64,000 bases of DNA from an uncultured Alsobacter sp. GTDB taxonomy: Bacteria > Pseudomonadota > Alphaproteobacteria > Rhizobiales > Beijerinckiaceae. Each line of letters begins with the position of its first letter. Within the stretch, counting starts at the first letter, position 1. The notes under the pieces were generated by a model that worked only from the letters and a program-made list of their open reading frames with translations, had not been told where the DNA came from and did no database searches. The stretch covers positions 1 through 64,000 of the forward strand of contig NZ_CAMFHB010000010.1 of NCBI RefSeq assembly GCF_945952055.1. Reading direction: 5' to 3'. A program made the position numbers and the translations under genes. This document shows, piece by piece, positions 55,792 to 64,000 of the stretch.

Positions 55792-57303
55792 ATGAAACGA
55801 CTTCTGCTCTCGGCGGCCATGGGGCTGCTCTTCACCTCTGCGGCGCTCGCCCAGGGCGCGCATCTGCGGTTCGGCCTGTCCGACGATCCGGACGCGCTGG
55901 ATCCGCATCTCAACCGCACCTCGGCGACCGAGACGGTCATCAACGCCCTGTGCGACCGGCTGATCTACCTCGACAAGAGCATGCAGTTCCGCCCGGGGCT
56001 GGCGACGGCCTGGGCGTGGTCGAACGAGGGCAAGACGCTGGCCTTCACCATCCGCAAGGGCGCCGTGTTCCACGACGGCACGCCGGTGGACGCGCAGGCC
56101 GTGAAGTACAATCTCGACCGCGCCCTGACCCTCACCGGCAGCGCGCGGCGGGCTGACCTCGCCGGCCTCGACAAGGTCGAGGTGGAAGGCGACACGGTGA
56201 AGGTGACCATGAAGGAGGCCAACGCCTCCCTGCTGGCCAAGTTCGCCGAGCGCATCGGAGCCATCGTCTCCCCCAAGGCCGCGGAGGCGGCCGGGGCGAA
56301 TTTCCAGCGCAGCCCCGTGTGCTCCGGTCCCTACAAGTTCGTCGAGCGCGTCGCGCAGGACCGCGTCGTGCTGGAGCGCAACCCGCAGCACTGGGATGCG
56401 GGAGCCTATTTCTTCGACCGGATCACCTTCCGGGTGATTCCGGACGACACGGTGCGGCTGGCCAACCTGCGCTCGGGCGACCTCGACATCATCGAGAAGC
56501 TGCCGCCGACCGACGCGGCCACCGTCAAGGCGTTGCCCCAGTTCAAGGTCGTCGCCGCCGACACGCTGAACTACCAGAGCATCGTCGTGAACCTCGGCAA
56601 CACCGGCAAGGCGGACAACCCGATGGGGCGCGATCCGCGGGTGCGGGAAGCCTTCGAGACGGCCCTCGACCGGCAGGCGATCAACGACGTCGTCTTCGCC
56701 GGCCTGTACCTGGCCGGCAACCAGCCCGTGGCGCCGGGTTCGCCCTACTACAATTCTGCCGTGCCCCTGCCGCCACGCGACGTGGCGAAGGCCAAGAAGA
56801 TCCTGGCCGATGCCGGCTACAAGCAGCCCGTGCCCTTCGAGATGCTCGTGCCCAACCGGACGCTGGCCGTGCGCGTGGCCGAGATGATCCAGGCCATGGT
56901 CCAGGAGGCCGGCATCGACATGAAGCTGAAGGTCGTCGAGTTCGCCACGACCCTCAGCATGACGGAGGCCGGCGACTTCCAGGCCTGGGGTCCCATCGGG
57001 CCGCAGAATGCCAACGATCCCGACGCGGTCACCTTCATGTCGCTGCACTCGACCGGCAACCGCAACGTCGGCAAATACGCCAATCCCGAGGTGGACAGGC
57101 TCGCCACCCTGACGCGCACGCAGACGGATCCCGACCTGCGCCGCAAGGCCTACCATGACCTCGCCACCGCCATCGGCAAGGACCGGGGCGTGATCTATCT
57201 CTACCACCAGCGCCCGCTCTTCGCGCTGAGTGCCAAGGTCACGGACGTGGACGTGACGGGCGACGGCTACCTGGTGTTCCGCGGCATGAAGCTCGCCAAA
57301 TAG
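55792..57303 (+). CDS. ABC transporter substrate-binding protein, family 5 (orphan)
   Basis: Periplasmic receptor of 503 residues with a Sec signal peptide (MKRLLLSAAMGLLFTSAALA, cleavage near AQG). The mature protein is SBP_bac_5: RFGLSDDPDALDPHLNRTSATE, TLAFTIRKGAVFHDGTPVDAQAVKYNLDRA, and VCSGPYKFVERV are standard blocks. ATG at 55792 was chosen because it starts the signal peptide; the frame upstream runs through the repeat element. No permease or ATPase genes lie next to it, so it must use a transporter encoded elsewhere. Only distantly related to the two receptors in the catabolic region. Confidence 0.9.
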   Translation: MKRLLLSAAMGLLFTSAALAQGAHLRFGLSDDPDALDPHLNRTSATETVINALCDRLIYLDKSMQFRPGLATAWAWSNEGKTLAFTIRKGAVFHDGTPVDAQAVKYNLDRALTLTGSARRADLAGLDKVEVEGDTVKVTMKEANASLLAKFAERIGAIVSPKAAEAAGANFQRSPVCSGPYKFVERVAQDRVVLERNPQHWDAGAYFFDRITFRVIPDDTVRLANLRSGDLDIIEKLPPTDAATVKALPQFKVVAADTLNYQSIVVNLGNTGKADNPMGRDPRVREAFETALDRQAINDVVFAGLYLAGNQPVAPGSPYYNSAVPLPPRDVAKAKKILADAGYKQPVPFEMLVPNRTLAVRVAEMIQAMVQEAGIDMKLKVVEFATTLSMTEAGDFQAWGPIGPQNANDPDAVTFMSLHSTGNRNVGKYANPEVDRLATLTRTQTDPDLRRKAYHDLATAIGKDRGVIYLYHQRPLFALSAKVTDVDVTGDGYLVFRGMKLAK

Positions 57304-57323
57304 GCCGCCGGGGCTTGCCGCGC

Positions 57324-58325
57324 ATGGACGGGCCAGCACTCTCCCGCATCGTCCGGGGCGGGTGGCAGGTCCATGCCGGCACGTCGGCCGATCCAGCGGC
57401 CGAGGCCCGCCGCATCCTGGCCTTCATGGCGGCCGGCGTTTCGACCTTCGAGACCTCGGACACCTACAGGCACGTCGACGACGCGCTGCGCCTCGCCATC
57501 GCGGCACGGCGCGAGGCCGGGCTGCCGCCGCCGCGCGTGCATGGGCGGCTCACCCTTCCCTGCGACGTCGAGGACGGGTGCAGGCAGGTGCTCGACCGGC
57601 TCGGCGCCGGGCGGATCGACCTGCTGCAGATCCAGGACTGGGCGCTGCGCGAGGATCGCATCCTCGCCGCCTGCCGCGCGGTCTCGGACCTGCAGGCGCG
57701 CGGGTTCGTCGGCGGCCTCGGGGTGATGAACATGTCGGAGGAGACGCTGCAGGTGCTGTGGGACGCAGGCGTCAGGCCGGCCTCGGTCCAGGTGCAGCTC
57801 TCGCTCCTCGACCGGCGGCCGCTGACGGCCCTGACGGGCTGGGCCGGCCGGCATGGTGTCGCCGTGCTCGCTTACGGGACGCTGGCCGGCGGTCTTCTCG
57901 ACGGGCGCTGGCTGGGACGACCGGATCCGGGCCTGCGCTCCACGGGGGACGCGCCGTTCCACGCGGAGTATCGGGCGATCGTCGAGGCCTTCGGCGGCTG
58001 GGCGCTCTACCAGGAGCTGCTGGCCGCGCTCGCGTCGATCGCATCGGCCTGTTCGGCGACCATCCCCGACCTGGCGCTGCGCTGGGTGCTCGACCGGCCG
58101 GGCGTCGCGGCCGCGCTGGTGGGAGCGAGCGATCCGGCCCGCGTGGCGGCCTGGCGGCGAGCCCTCGCGCTGCGGTGGCCGGACGATGCGGAGGCGCGCA
58201 TCGACGCCGTGCTGGCAAGGTCACCCGGCGTTCCTGGACCCGTCGGCTGGCTGGAAAGGCAGGCCGACGGTCCCTTCGCGAAGGCCATCGCCGCGAGCCG
58301 GTCTGCCGCTTCTCACATCCCGTAG
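57324..58325 (+). CDS. Aldo/keto-reductase-like protein with altered catalytic tetrad
   Basis: Protein of 333 residues with the AKR barrel pattern: AGVSTFETSDTY, GRIDLLQIQDWALREDRIL, FVGGLGVMNMSEETLQVL, and TIPDLALRWVLDRPGVAAALVGASDP. The usual tetrad Asp-Tyr-Lys-His appears as Glu43, Tyr48, Arg (in VHGRLTL) and Gln (in LLQIQDW). Thus only the Tyr is kept, and normal reductase chemistry may be lost or changed. ATG at 57324 preferred to a TTG at 57315. Starts 20 bases after the receptor gene and overlaps the converging esterase gene by 13 bases at its end. Confidence 0.78.
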   Translation: MDGPALSRIVRGGWQVHAGTSADPAAEARRILAFMAAGVSTFETSDTYRHVDDALRLAIAARREAGLPPPRVHGRLTLPCDVEDGCRQVLDRLGAGRIDLLQIQDWALREDRILAACRAVSDLQARGFVGGLGVMNMSEETLQVLWDAGVRPASVQVQLSLLDRRPLTALTGWAGRHGVAVLAYGTLAGGLLDGRWLGRPDPGLRSTGDAPFHAEYRAIVEAFGGWALYQELLAALASIASACSATIPDLALRWVLDRPGVAAALVGASDPARVAAWRRALALRWPDDAEARIDAVLARSPGVPGPVGWLERQADGPFAKAIAASRSAASHIP

Positions 58326-59212
58326 ACGGGGGCGGTCTCGGGATCGCCCGTCATCCAGGCGAGCAGGGTGCGGGTCCACGGGTTTTCCGCCCGCTGCTGG
58401 TCGAGGTGAATCCAGAAGTGGTCGAAGCCCGGCAGCACGAGCGTCTCGACGCGGCCGGGCTGGGCCTTCAGCCGCGCAACGAATTCGGGCGCCTGGGCGA
58501 GGCAGTAGGGGTTGTCGATGTCACCCCAGGAGACGTGGAAAGGAATCGTGTTCCCCTCCGTCCAGTGCAGCGGGCTCGCTTCGCGCGCGTGGTCCGTGCC
58601 GGAGATCAGCCCCACGCACATGTCGACGAGTTCGCGCCGGCCGCCGCCGGCATCGTAGGTCATGTCGTAGACGCCGCTGTAGGGGAAGCAGGCCTTGATC
58701 ACGCCGGCCGGCAGACCCCGCCGCGCGACGAGGTCGCGGCGCAGCGCCATGAGCGACGAGAGCTGGCCGCCGGCCGAGTGGCCGCCGACGAAGATCCTGT
58801 CCGGGTCGCCGCCGTACCAGGCGATGTTGCGCCAGACCCAGGCCAGCGCGTCGAGGCAGTCGTCCAGCGCCACCGGGTACTTGTGCTCGGGCGCGAGCCG
58901 GTAGGACACCGACACGTAGATCGCCGGCGCCGCCACGACGGGGGGCGCGCCGAAGCCCATCCACTCCTTGTGGCCATGGGTCCAGGCGCCGCCGTGGATG
59001 TTCAGGAACACCGGCAACAGGTGGTCGTGGTCGGCCTGCGGGCGGTAGATGTCCACCGCCTGCCACGGGTCGGGCCCGTAGGGTACGTCGAGCGAGGTGC
59101 GGGTCGTCATCGCGGCCAGGCGCGACAGGTTCACGCAGACACGCGCATAGGCCTCGGCCTTCAGGCTCATGGGCGGGCGGGGCGGCAGGTTCGAGAAGAT
59201 CAAGGCAGGCAT
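58313..59212 (-). CDS. Alpha/beta hydrolase, HSL-type esterase (copy 2 of tandem pair)
   Basis: Esterase-like protein of 299 residues. Oxyanion-hole motif HGG at residues 73-75, nucleophile Ser146 in GHSAGG, and a probable catalytic His in GFDHFWIHL near the end. YRLAPEHKYP is typical of the hormone-sensitive-lipase / acetylesterase group. No signal peptide. Aligns over its full length with the product of the gene 3 bases upstream, so the pair is a tandem duplication and one operon. Its 3' end overlaps the aldo/keto-reductase-like gene on the other strand by 13 bases. Confidence 0.88.
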   Translation of the reverse strand: MPALIFSNLPPRPPMSLKAEAYARVCVNLSRLAAMTTRTSLDVPYGPDPWQAVDIYRPQADHDHLLPVFLNIHGGAWTHGHKEWMGFGAPPVVAAPAIYVSVSYRLAPEHKYPVALDDCLDALAWVWRNIAWYGGDPDRIFVGGHSAGGQLSSLMALRRDLVARRGLPAGVIKACFPYSGVYDMTYDAGGGRRELVDMCVGLISGTDHAREASPLHWTEGNTIPFHVSWGDIDNPYCLAQAPEFVARLKAQPGRVETLVLPGFDHFWIHLDQQRAENPWTRTLLAWMTGDPETAPVYGM

Positions 59213-59215
59213 TCC

Positions 59216-60112
59216 TCAGGGCTTGAACACCGGGGCGGTGGCCGGATCCGCGGTCATCCACGCCCGCAGCGTGCGCGTCCAGGTGCTGGCCGGGCGCTGC
59301 TGGTCCACGTGGATCCAGAAATGGTCGAACAGGGGATACATCCACCCCTCGGCGCGCGCGCCTGCCGCCTGCAGGGCCGCCACGAACAGCGGGCCCTGGG
59401 CCTTGCAGTAGGCGTTGTCGTTCTCCGACCAGGTGACCAGGAACGGCGTGCGCGCGCCGGCGACGTGCAGGAGCGGGGAGGCGGGGCCGACGTCCTGCGG
59501 GCGGTCCTCCGGTACGAGCGTGCGGGTCGAGGGAACGCGCACGCGGGCGCCGCCTTCGCCCGGCATGGTGAGATCGTAGACGCCGCTGTAGGGAAAGCAG
59601 GCCTTCACGAAGCCCGGCGGCAGCCCGTGGCGGTGCTGCAGGTCGGCGCGCAGCGTGATCAGCGCGGCGAGATGGCCGCCCGCCGAGTGCCCGCCGACGA
59701 AGACGCGGTCCGGATCGCCGCCGTAGTCGGCGATGGTGTCCCTCACCCAGGCCAGCGCCGCGAGGCAATCGTCCACGGGCGCGGGATAGGTGTGCTCCGG
59801 GGCGAGGCGGTAGGACACCGACACGTAGATCGCCGGGAAGGCGACGATGGCCGGCGCGTTGAGGCCCATCCACTCCTTGTAGCCGTGGGTCCAGCCGCCG
59901 CCGTGGATGTTCACGTAGACCGGCAGCCCGCGCAATCCAGCATCGTCGGGAAGGTAGACGTCGAGCGTCTGCAGCGGGTCGGCGCCGTAGGCCACGTCCA
60001 TGACGTTGCGGGTGGTCATCGCCGCCAGGCGCGACAGGCGCAACGCCGTCTCCGCATAGGCGTCGGCCCGGACGTTGATCGGGGGCTGGGGCCTCAGGTC
60101 GTCGAAACTCAT
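59216..60112 (-). CDS. Alpha/beta hydrolase, HSL-type esterase (copy 1 of tandem pair)
   Basis: Esterase-like protein of 298 residues with HGGGW, GHSAGGH and C-terminal LFDHFWIHVDQQRP. The start at 60112 matches its paralogue in length and in the block LRLSRLAAMTTR. Lid or substrate-facing loop (VPSTRTLVPEDRPQDV) differs from the paralogue, suggesting different substrates. Divergent from the M14 peptidase gene, with 124 bases between the starts to hold both promoters. Confidence 0.88.
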   Translation of the reverse strand: MSFDDLRPQPPINVRADAYAETALRLSRLAAMTTRNVMDVAYGADPLQTLDVYLPDDAGLRGLPVYVNIHGGGWTHGYKEWMGLNAPAIVAFPAIYVSVSYRLAPEHTYPAPVDDCLAALAWVRDTIADYGGDPDRVFVGGHSAGGHLAALITLRADLQHRHGLPPGFVKACFPYSGVYDLTMPGEGGARVRVPSTRTLVPEDRPQDVGPASPLLHVAGARTPFLVTWSENDNAYCKAQGPLFVAALQAAGARAEGWMYPLFDHFWIHVDQQRPASTWTRTLRAWMTADPATAPVFKP

Positions 60113-60236
60113 GGCGTTGGATCCGGCCGGCGTTCGCGCAGTGTGGACCGAGGCCGGGGCGCCCGTCCACGGGCGTGGCCTTGACGCTGCCCTGCGCTTG
60201 CTGAAACCCTGCGTCTCCCACCCAAGGAGACTGCCC

Positions 60237-61396
60237 GTGATTGCCATCGATGCCCGGATCCCGTCGGGCCGAATCGAGATCGTGAATGCCGAGAACCCGG
60301 CGGACATCCGCCTCGTCATCCCGAAGGATCCCTCCTGCGACTTCATGGGCTGGTACCATTTCCGGGTGTCGGGCGCCCGGGGCGTCGCGTGCCGGTTCAC
60401 GATGCTCAATGCCGGCGAGAGCCTGAAGGTGCGCCTCGCCAACCGTGAGACCTACCAGGACCGGTGGACCAACACCGGGCCGGTGGCGAGCTACGACCGC
60501 AAGCACTGGTTCCGCCTCAAGGCCGACTACGACGGGATGGCCTTTTCCTTCGCGCACACGCCGGAGAAGGACCTCTGCTACTACGCCACCTGGGCGCCGT
60601 TCCCGGCCGAGCGCGATGCCGACATGATCGCGAAGGCGCAGATGCATCCGCGCGTGCGGCTGGACATGCTCGGCCGCAGCGTCGAGGGCCGCCCGATCGA
60701 CATGCTGACCATCGGCGAGGAGGGCCCCGGCAAGAAGCGGTGCTGGGTCATCGCGCGCCAGCATCCATCCGAGACGCAGGGCGGCTATTTCCTGGAGGGC
60801 ATGCTCGACAGGCTGCTGGACGGCAACGAGGCCGTGTCCACGGCCCTGCTCGACAAGGCGGTGCTCTACGTCGTGCCCAACATGAACCCGGACGGGCGGT
60901 CGGAGGCTGGAACCGCGGCAACGCGGTCGGCGCCAACCTGAACCGCGAATGGGTGTCGCCCAGCAAGGACCGCTCGCCCGAGGTCCTGTGCGTGCGCGAC
61001 CGGATGGAGGCGACCGGCCTCGACTTCTGCCTCGACTGCCATGCCGACGCCGAGCTCACCTGCAACTTCATCTGGCCCTCCACCAACGTGCCGGCGTGGC
61101 GCGAGGAGCGCTGGGGCCTGTTCGACGCGTTCCAGCGCCGCTGGGCCGCGGCCAATCCCGACTACGAGCTCGGCCATCCCTATCCGGGCGGCGTGCCTCC
61201 GGTGGCCGACCTGACCATGGGCTGGAACTGGATCGGCAACCGCTTTCCGCAGAGCCTTTCCGTGCTCCTGGAGCAGCCCTTCAAGGACGTCTCCTGGCGC
61301 AAGACGCCGGAGACGGGCTGGTCGCCCCAGCGTGCGACCCGGCTCGGGGCGAGTTTCCTGACCGCCCTGCTCGGCGTGGTCGACCAGTTGCCCTGA
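60237..61396 (+). pseudogene. M14-family (cytosolic carboxypeptidase-like) peptidase, frameshifted
   Basis: The first frame runs from the GTG at 60237 (AAGGAGA 6 bases upstream) to a stop at 60941 and holds the M14 N-terminal domain (FMGWYHFRVSGARG) and zinc ligands His176 and Glu179 (QHPSET), ending in VPNMNPDGR. The second frame continues from NRGNAVGANLNREW, with the third zinc ligand His in LDCHADAE, to 61396. One missing G at 60894-60896 (GGG for GGGG) restores NPDGAVGGWNRGNAVGANLNREW. So a one-base deletion or sequencing error splits an otherwise intact gene. Intact relatives cleave C-terminal residues, often acidic ones, from peptides. Confidence 0.85.
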
Positions 61397-61466
61397 GGAG
61401 ACGGCCCGCGGGCCTGCTGGTCCGCGCCTTGCTTGCCCCGACCTGCTCCCGGAAGGAGGGTGGGCC

Positions 61467-62423
61467 TTGGCACATTTGCTCGATACGCGTGCTCTGGAGG
61501 TGTTCGTCGCGGTCAGCGACGCCCTCAGCATGTCCGGCGCTGGGCGGATCCTCGGGATCTCCCAGGCTGCCGTCTCGCAGCAGATCGCCAAGCTCGAGGA
61601 GACGCTGGGCCTCAAGGTGGTGGAGCGAGGCGCCCGTGAACTGCGCCTCACGCCCGCCGGCATCCACCTGAGGCACCTCGCCAAGCGCGTGCTGCTGGAA
61701 CTGGCGCAGACCGAGCGCGCCATGACCCGGTTTCGCGGCTTCAGCCTGCCGCGCTTCACGATCGGGCTCATGGAGAGCATGAGCGAGATCCTGTCGTCGA
61801 CCATCATCGACGTGCTGAACGCGCAAGTCGAGCAGCTCGAGCTCCGGACCTCGCTCAACTACCACTACCGCGAGCAGCTCTTCGACGAGAGCCTCGACCT
61901 CGTGGTCACGCCCGACATGGAGGAGCAGGACGGCCTGGAGATCCACAAGCTGGCGACGGAGCCGCTGGTGCTGGTGGTGCCCAAGAGCCATCCGGTCGGC
62001 GACGAGATCACGCTGGACGACATTGCCGCCAGGTTGCCGCACGCCCGCTTCAACACCCGCCGGCGCATCGGCCGCATGGTGGAGCACTACCTCATGCACG
62101 AGGCCGTCATCGTGCCGCGCACGATCGCGGTGGACCAGACGACCACGCTGCTCGACGCGGTCGGCCACGGCCAGGCGTGGGCTCTGGTGACACCCTTCGT
62201 GCTGATGCACGGCAGCCCGGCCCGCGCGGGCATCGACGTCCATCCCCTGCCGGGTCGCGTCCCCACCCGCACCATCGCGCTCGCCGCGAAGAGCGGACGC
62301 TTCGGCGAGCTGCCGCTGGCCGTCGCCACCGCCTGCCGCCACACGATCACGCGGACGGTCGAGGATCTCCTGTCCACCCTGGGGCCGCAGGTTGCGCGCA
62401 GCGTCGTGGTGCACGCGGGCTGA
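61467..62423 (+). CDS. LysR-family transcriptional regulator
   Basis: Regulator of 318 residues, TTG start with GGAAGGAGGG 6 bases before it. Winged helix-turn-helix in residues about 4-62 (LEVFVAVSDALSMSGAGRILGISQAAVSQQIAKLEETLG), then a LysR substrate-binding domain (about 90-300; VLVVPKSHPVGD, RIGRMVEHY). It lies 70 bases after the peptidase gene and reads towards the MFS transporter, which it may control. Confidence 0.88.
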   Translation: MAHLLDTRALEVFVAVSDALSMSGAGRILGISQAAVSQQIAKLEETLGLKVVERGARELRLTPAGIHLRHLAKRVLLELAQTERAMTRFRGFSLPRFTIGLMESMSEILSSTIIDVLNAQVEQLELRTSLNYHYREQLFDESLDLVVTPDMEEQDGLEIHKLATEPLVLVVPKSHPVGDEITLDDIAARLPHARFNTRRRIGRMVEHYLMHEAVIVPRTIAVDQTTTLLDAVGHGQAWALVTPFVLMHGSPARAGIDVHPLPGRVPTRTIALAAKSGRFGELPLAVATACRHTITRTVEDLLSTLGPQVARSVVVHAG

Positions 62424-62866
62424 GAGCCTGCGACCGCGAGCCGGTCGCGCCGCCCGGGCTGGCCAAAAGAGTCACAGGCGATGAGCAGGCGCGCGCCCGC
62501 CGCCGGGCAAAGGCCTATAAGCACCGCTTTTGGCTTGACGCAGAGCATTGAAAAGGCTCGCAAATCCGGGCTTCCGAACCCCTCGGCGCTGCGTGGCTGA
62601 CGTCCAGGGCCGATCGCGAGACCCTCGCTGAGCCGGTCCGCGGGCTGCCGCGTGCGGCCGCGGGGCCGTCCGGAGGCCGCCAGACGACGTTTTCCGGGGC
62701 GCTTTCGCTGGCACGGTTCTCGCAAAATCGAGGTGCGGGCCCGGTCGAGGCATCTGTGCGGGGCCGCGAGAGGATCTTTCATGACCCTGCCCACGGTCGT
62801 GCCGGCCCGCGCCGCCGCACGAGACGACGACGCTTTGCCTGCCGCCCGCCGAAGGGCCGTGTCGCC
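62424..62866. other. Intergenic region before the MFS gene
   Basis: No convincing gene in 443 bases. TTGACG at 62535 with AT-rich TGAAAAGG following is a weak sigma-70 candidate. A sigma-54-like site lies at 62709-62724. A frame from 62652 to 62870 would encode an Arg-rich peptide of 72 residues but has atypical composition and no ribosome-binding site. The region probably holds the control signals for the transporter, possibly including LysR sites. Confidence 0.5.
62709..62724 (+). promoter_or_regulatory. Sigma-54-like promoter
   Basis: TGGCACGGTTCTCGCA matches the -24/-12 consensus TGGCACG-N4-TTGCA at all key bases except one T, with the required 10 bases between GG and GC. It points at the MFS gene 143 bases downstream. 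No sigma-54 activator gene is in the window. Confidence 0.4.
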
Positions 62867-64000
62867 ATGACGGTGGAAGCGTCACCCGACCGGCCGTCCT
62901 ATTTCGGCGTCCTGCGCCGCACGCAGGGGCTGGCGCCGATCCTGATGATGATCGTCTTCGTCATGAGCGGGAACACGCTCGTCGCGCCGATCCTGTCGCT
63001 CTACGCGCAAAGCTTCCAGGTGACGAGCACCCTGGTGGGAGCCCTCATCACGCTGTTCGGCGTGGGACGGCTGTGCGCCAACATTCCGGCCGGCATCGCC
63101 GGGCAACGGCTGGGCCTGCGGCCCGTGCTGGTGCTGGGGCCGCTGGTCATCGCGGCCGGCTCGATGGGGGCCGCGACGGCCACCGACTTCACGGTGCTGC
63201 TCGTGTGGCGCTTCGTGCAGGGGCTGGGGTCGGGCATCTACATGACGAGTTCGGCCGCGGCGCTGGCTGCGGCGGCGCGCCCGTCCGAGCGCGGGCGCAC
63301 GATGTCGCTGTACCAGGGCGCCATGCTGCTGGGCGCGAGCCTCGGCCCCGGTGTCGGGGGCTGGCTCGCCACCTGGTTCGGCTTCACCGCGCCGTTCTGG
63401 GCCTACGCCGTCATGGCGGCGGCTGCGGCCTGCGTGGCCATGATCTCCTACCGGGACGTGGAGCCGCCGGTTCCTCGCAAGCCGAGGACGGGGGAGGGGG
63501 CAGCGGCCGGGACGTCGACGCTGCTGGCGGCCCCGTTCCTGGCGGCAGGGTTCATCAATTTCGGCGTGTTCTTCACGCGCACGGCCTCCCAGTGGCAGCT
63601 CGTGCCGCTCGTCGGCCACGAGCGTTTCGGGCTCGATGCCGGGACGCTGGGCCTTGCACTGACGGTCACGGCCGTCGCCAACATCGTGACGCTGCCCGCG
63701 GCCGGCTGGCTGATCGACCGCTTCGGCGCCAAGGTCTGCGTGGTCGTCTCGACCATCGCGCTCGGCATCGGCCTGGCGGTGCTCGTCATGGCGCACAGCG
63801 TCACCTTCTTCTGGGTGGCCATGGCGCTGACCGGGCTTGCGGGCGGGCTCAACGGGCCTGCCATCAACACCTACGTCATCGAGATGGCGCCGCGCGAGAG
63901 CTATGGCCCCGCGCTCGGCATCCAGCGCTCGGCCGGGGATGCGGGCTTCATCATCGGCCCGATCGCCGTGGGGCTGGTCGACGACCTGACCCGCTTCGGC
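62867..64000 (+). CDS. MFS transporter (partial, runs off right edge)
   Basis: First 378 codons of a membrane transporter. From ATG 62867 it reads MTVEASPDRPSYFGVLRRTQ, then helices starting ILMMIVFVMSGNTLVAPILSLYA, the loop LFGVGRLCANIPAGIAGQRLGLRPVLVLG (MFS loop 2-3), RFVQGLGSGIYM, and the second half from about residue 215 (FLAAGFINFGVFFTR). The middle loop (PRKPRTGEGAAAGTS) separates two six-helix halves. Only the last helix or two and the stop are missing. Substrate unknown; likely drug or metabolite export. Confidence 0.88.
   Translation, partial: MTVEASPDRPSYFGVLRRTQGLAPILMMIVFVMSGNTLVAPILSLYAQSFQVTSTLVGALITLFGVGRLCANIPAGIAGQRLGLRPVLVLGPLVIAAGSMGAATATDFTVLLVWRFVQGLGSGIYMTSSAAALAAAARPSERGRTMSLYQGAMLLGASLGPGVGGWLATWFGFTAPFWAYAVMAAAAACVAMISYRDVEPPVPRKPRTGEGAAAGTSTLLAAPFLAAGFINFGVFFTRTASQWQLVPLVGHERFGLDAGTLGLALTVTAVANIVTLPAAGWLIDRFGAKVCVVVSTIALGIGLAVLVMAHSVTFFWVAMALTGLAGGLNGPAINTYVIEMAPRESYGPALGIQRSAGDAGFIIGPIAVGLVDDLTRFG

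Noticed and set aside
62652..62870. Possible small gene of 72 codons before the MFS gene
   Set aside because: Arg-rich translation without a ribosome-binding site, and it overlaps the sigma-54-like site and the MFS start.

Overview
The window is a high-GC (roughly 68-70 %, by eye) chromosomal segment of an alphaproteobacterium, most likely of the Hyphomicrobiales (Methylobacteriaceae/Bosea/Salinarimonas-like). This is an inference from codon usage, the many ABC importers, and palindromic intergenic repeats of a kind common in that order. No tRNA, rRNA, CRISPR array or complete insertion sequence was seen. About 47 genes are supported, including two broken ones and one cut by the right edge.

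Left part (0-6 kb, + strand): a polar amino-acid type ABC importer (family 3 binding protein, permease, and an unusual permease-ATPase fusion) with an NAD(P)-dependent reductase gene nested between the permeases. A small unknown gene and a SAM methyltransferase follow.

Catabolic region (6-29 kb, mostly - strand): two paralogous Dpp/Opp-type ABC operons, each with a Tat-type family 5 binding protein, two permeases and two ATPases. They lie around an enolase-superfamily gene, two large cytoplasmic glycosidase-like proteins and two MFS transporters. A LacI-family regulator and a shikimate-dehydrogenase-like enzyme read divergently at the right end. A 12-bp palindrome, GGTAGCGCTACC, or a one-mismatch version occurs upstream of each of the three minus-strand transcription units and is the likely LacI-family operator. 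The whole looks like an uptake-and-cleavage system for an unknown oligosaccharide or glycoside. A RelE/XRE toxin-antitoxin pair sits in the middle on the other strand.

Middle (29-35.2 kb): an IclR regulator with its own palindromic operator leads an operon of cupin, NMT1/SsuC-type ABC importer and an unknown protein. Small unknown genes and a GFA-family zinc protein follow.

Peroxidase-secretion region (35.2-55.7 kb): this 20-kb stretch lies between two direct copies of a 223-bp repeat. It holds a ManD-type sugar-acid dehydratase, a two-component pair whose response regulator has an in-frame amber codon, and a 3383-residue RTX protein with two animal-type heme peroxidase domains, both with intact catalytic residues. 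Next come a type I secretion ATPase, a membrane-anchored RTX protein and a HlyD adaptor. The giant protein resembles MopA, the Mn(II)-oxidising peroxidase of Aurantimonas and Roseobacter. The locus is the most interesting part of the window: a candidate exported peroxidase with its own export machine and a possible sensor.

Right part (55.8-64 kb): an orphan family 5 binding protein, an aldo/keto-reductase-like protein with altered catalytic residues, a tandem pair of HSL-type esterases, a frameshifted M14 carboxypeptidase, a LysR regulator, and an MFS transporter that runs off the end, preceded by a sigma-54-like promoter.
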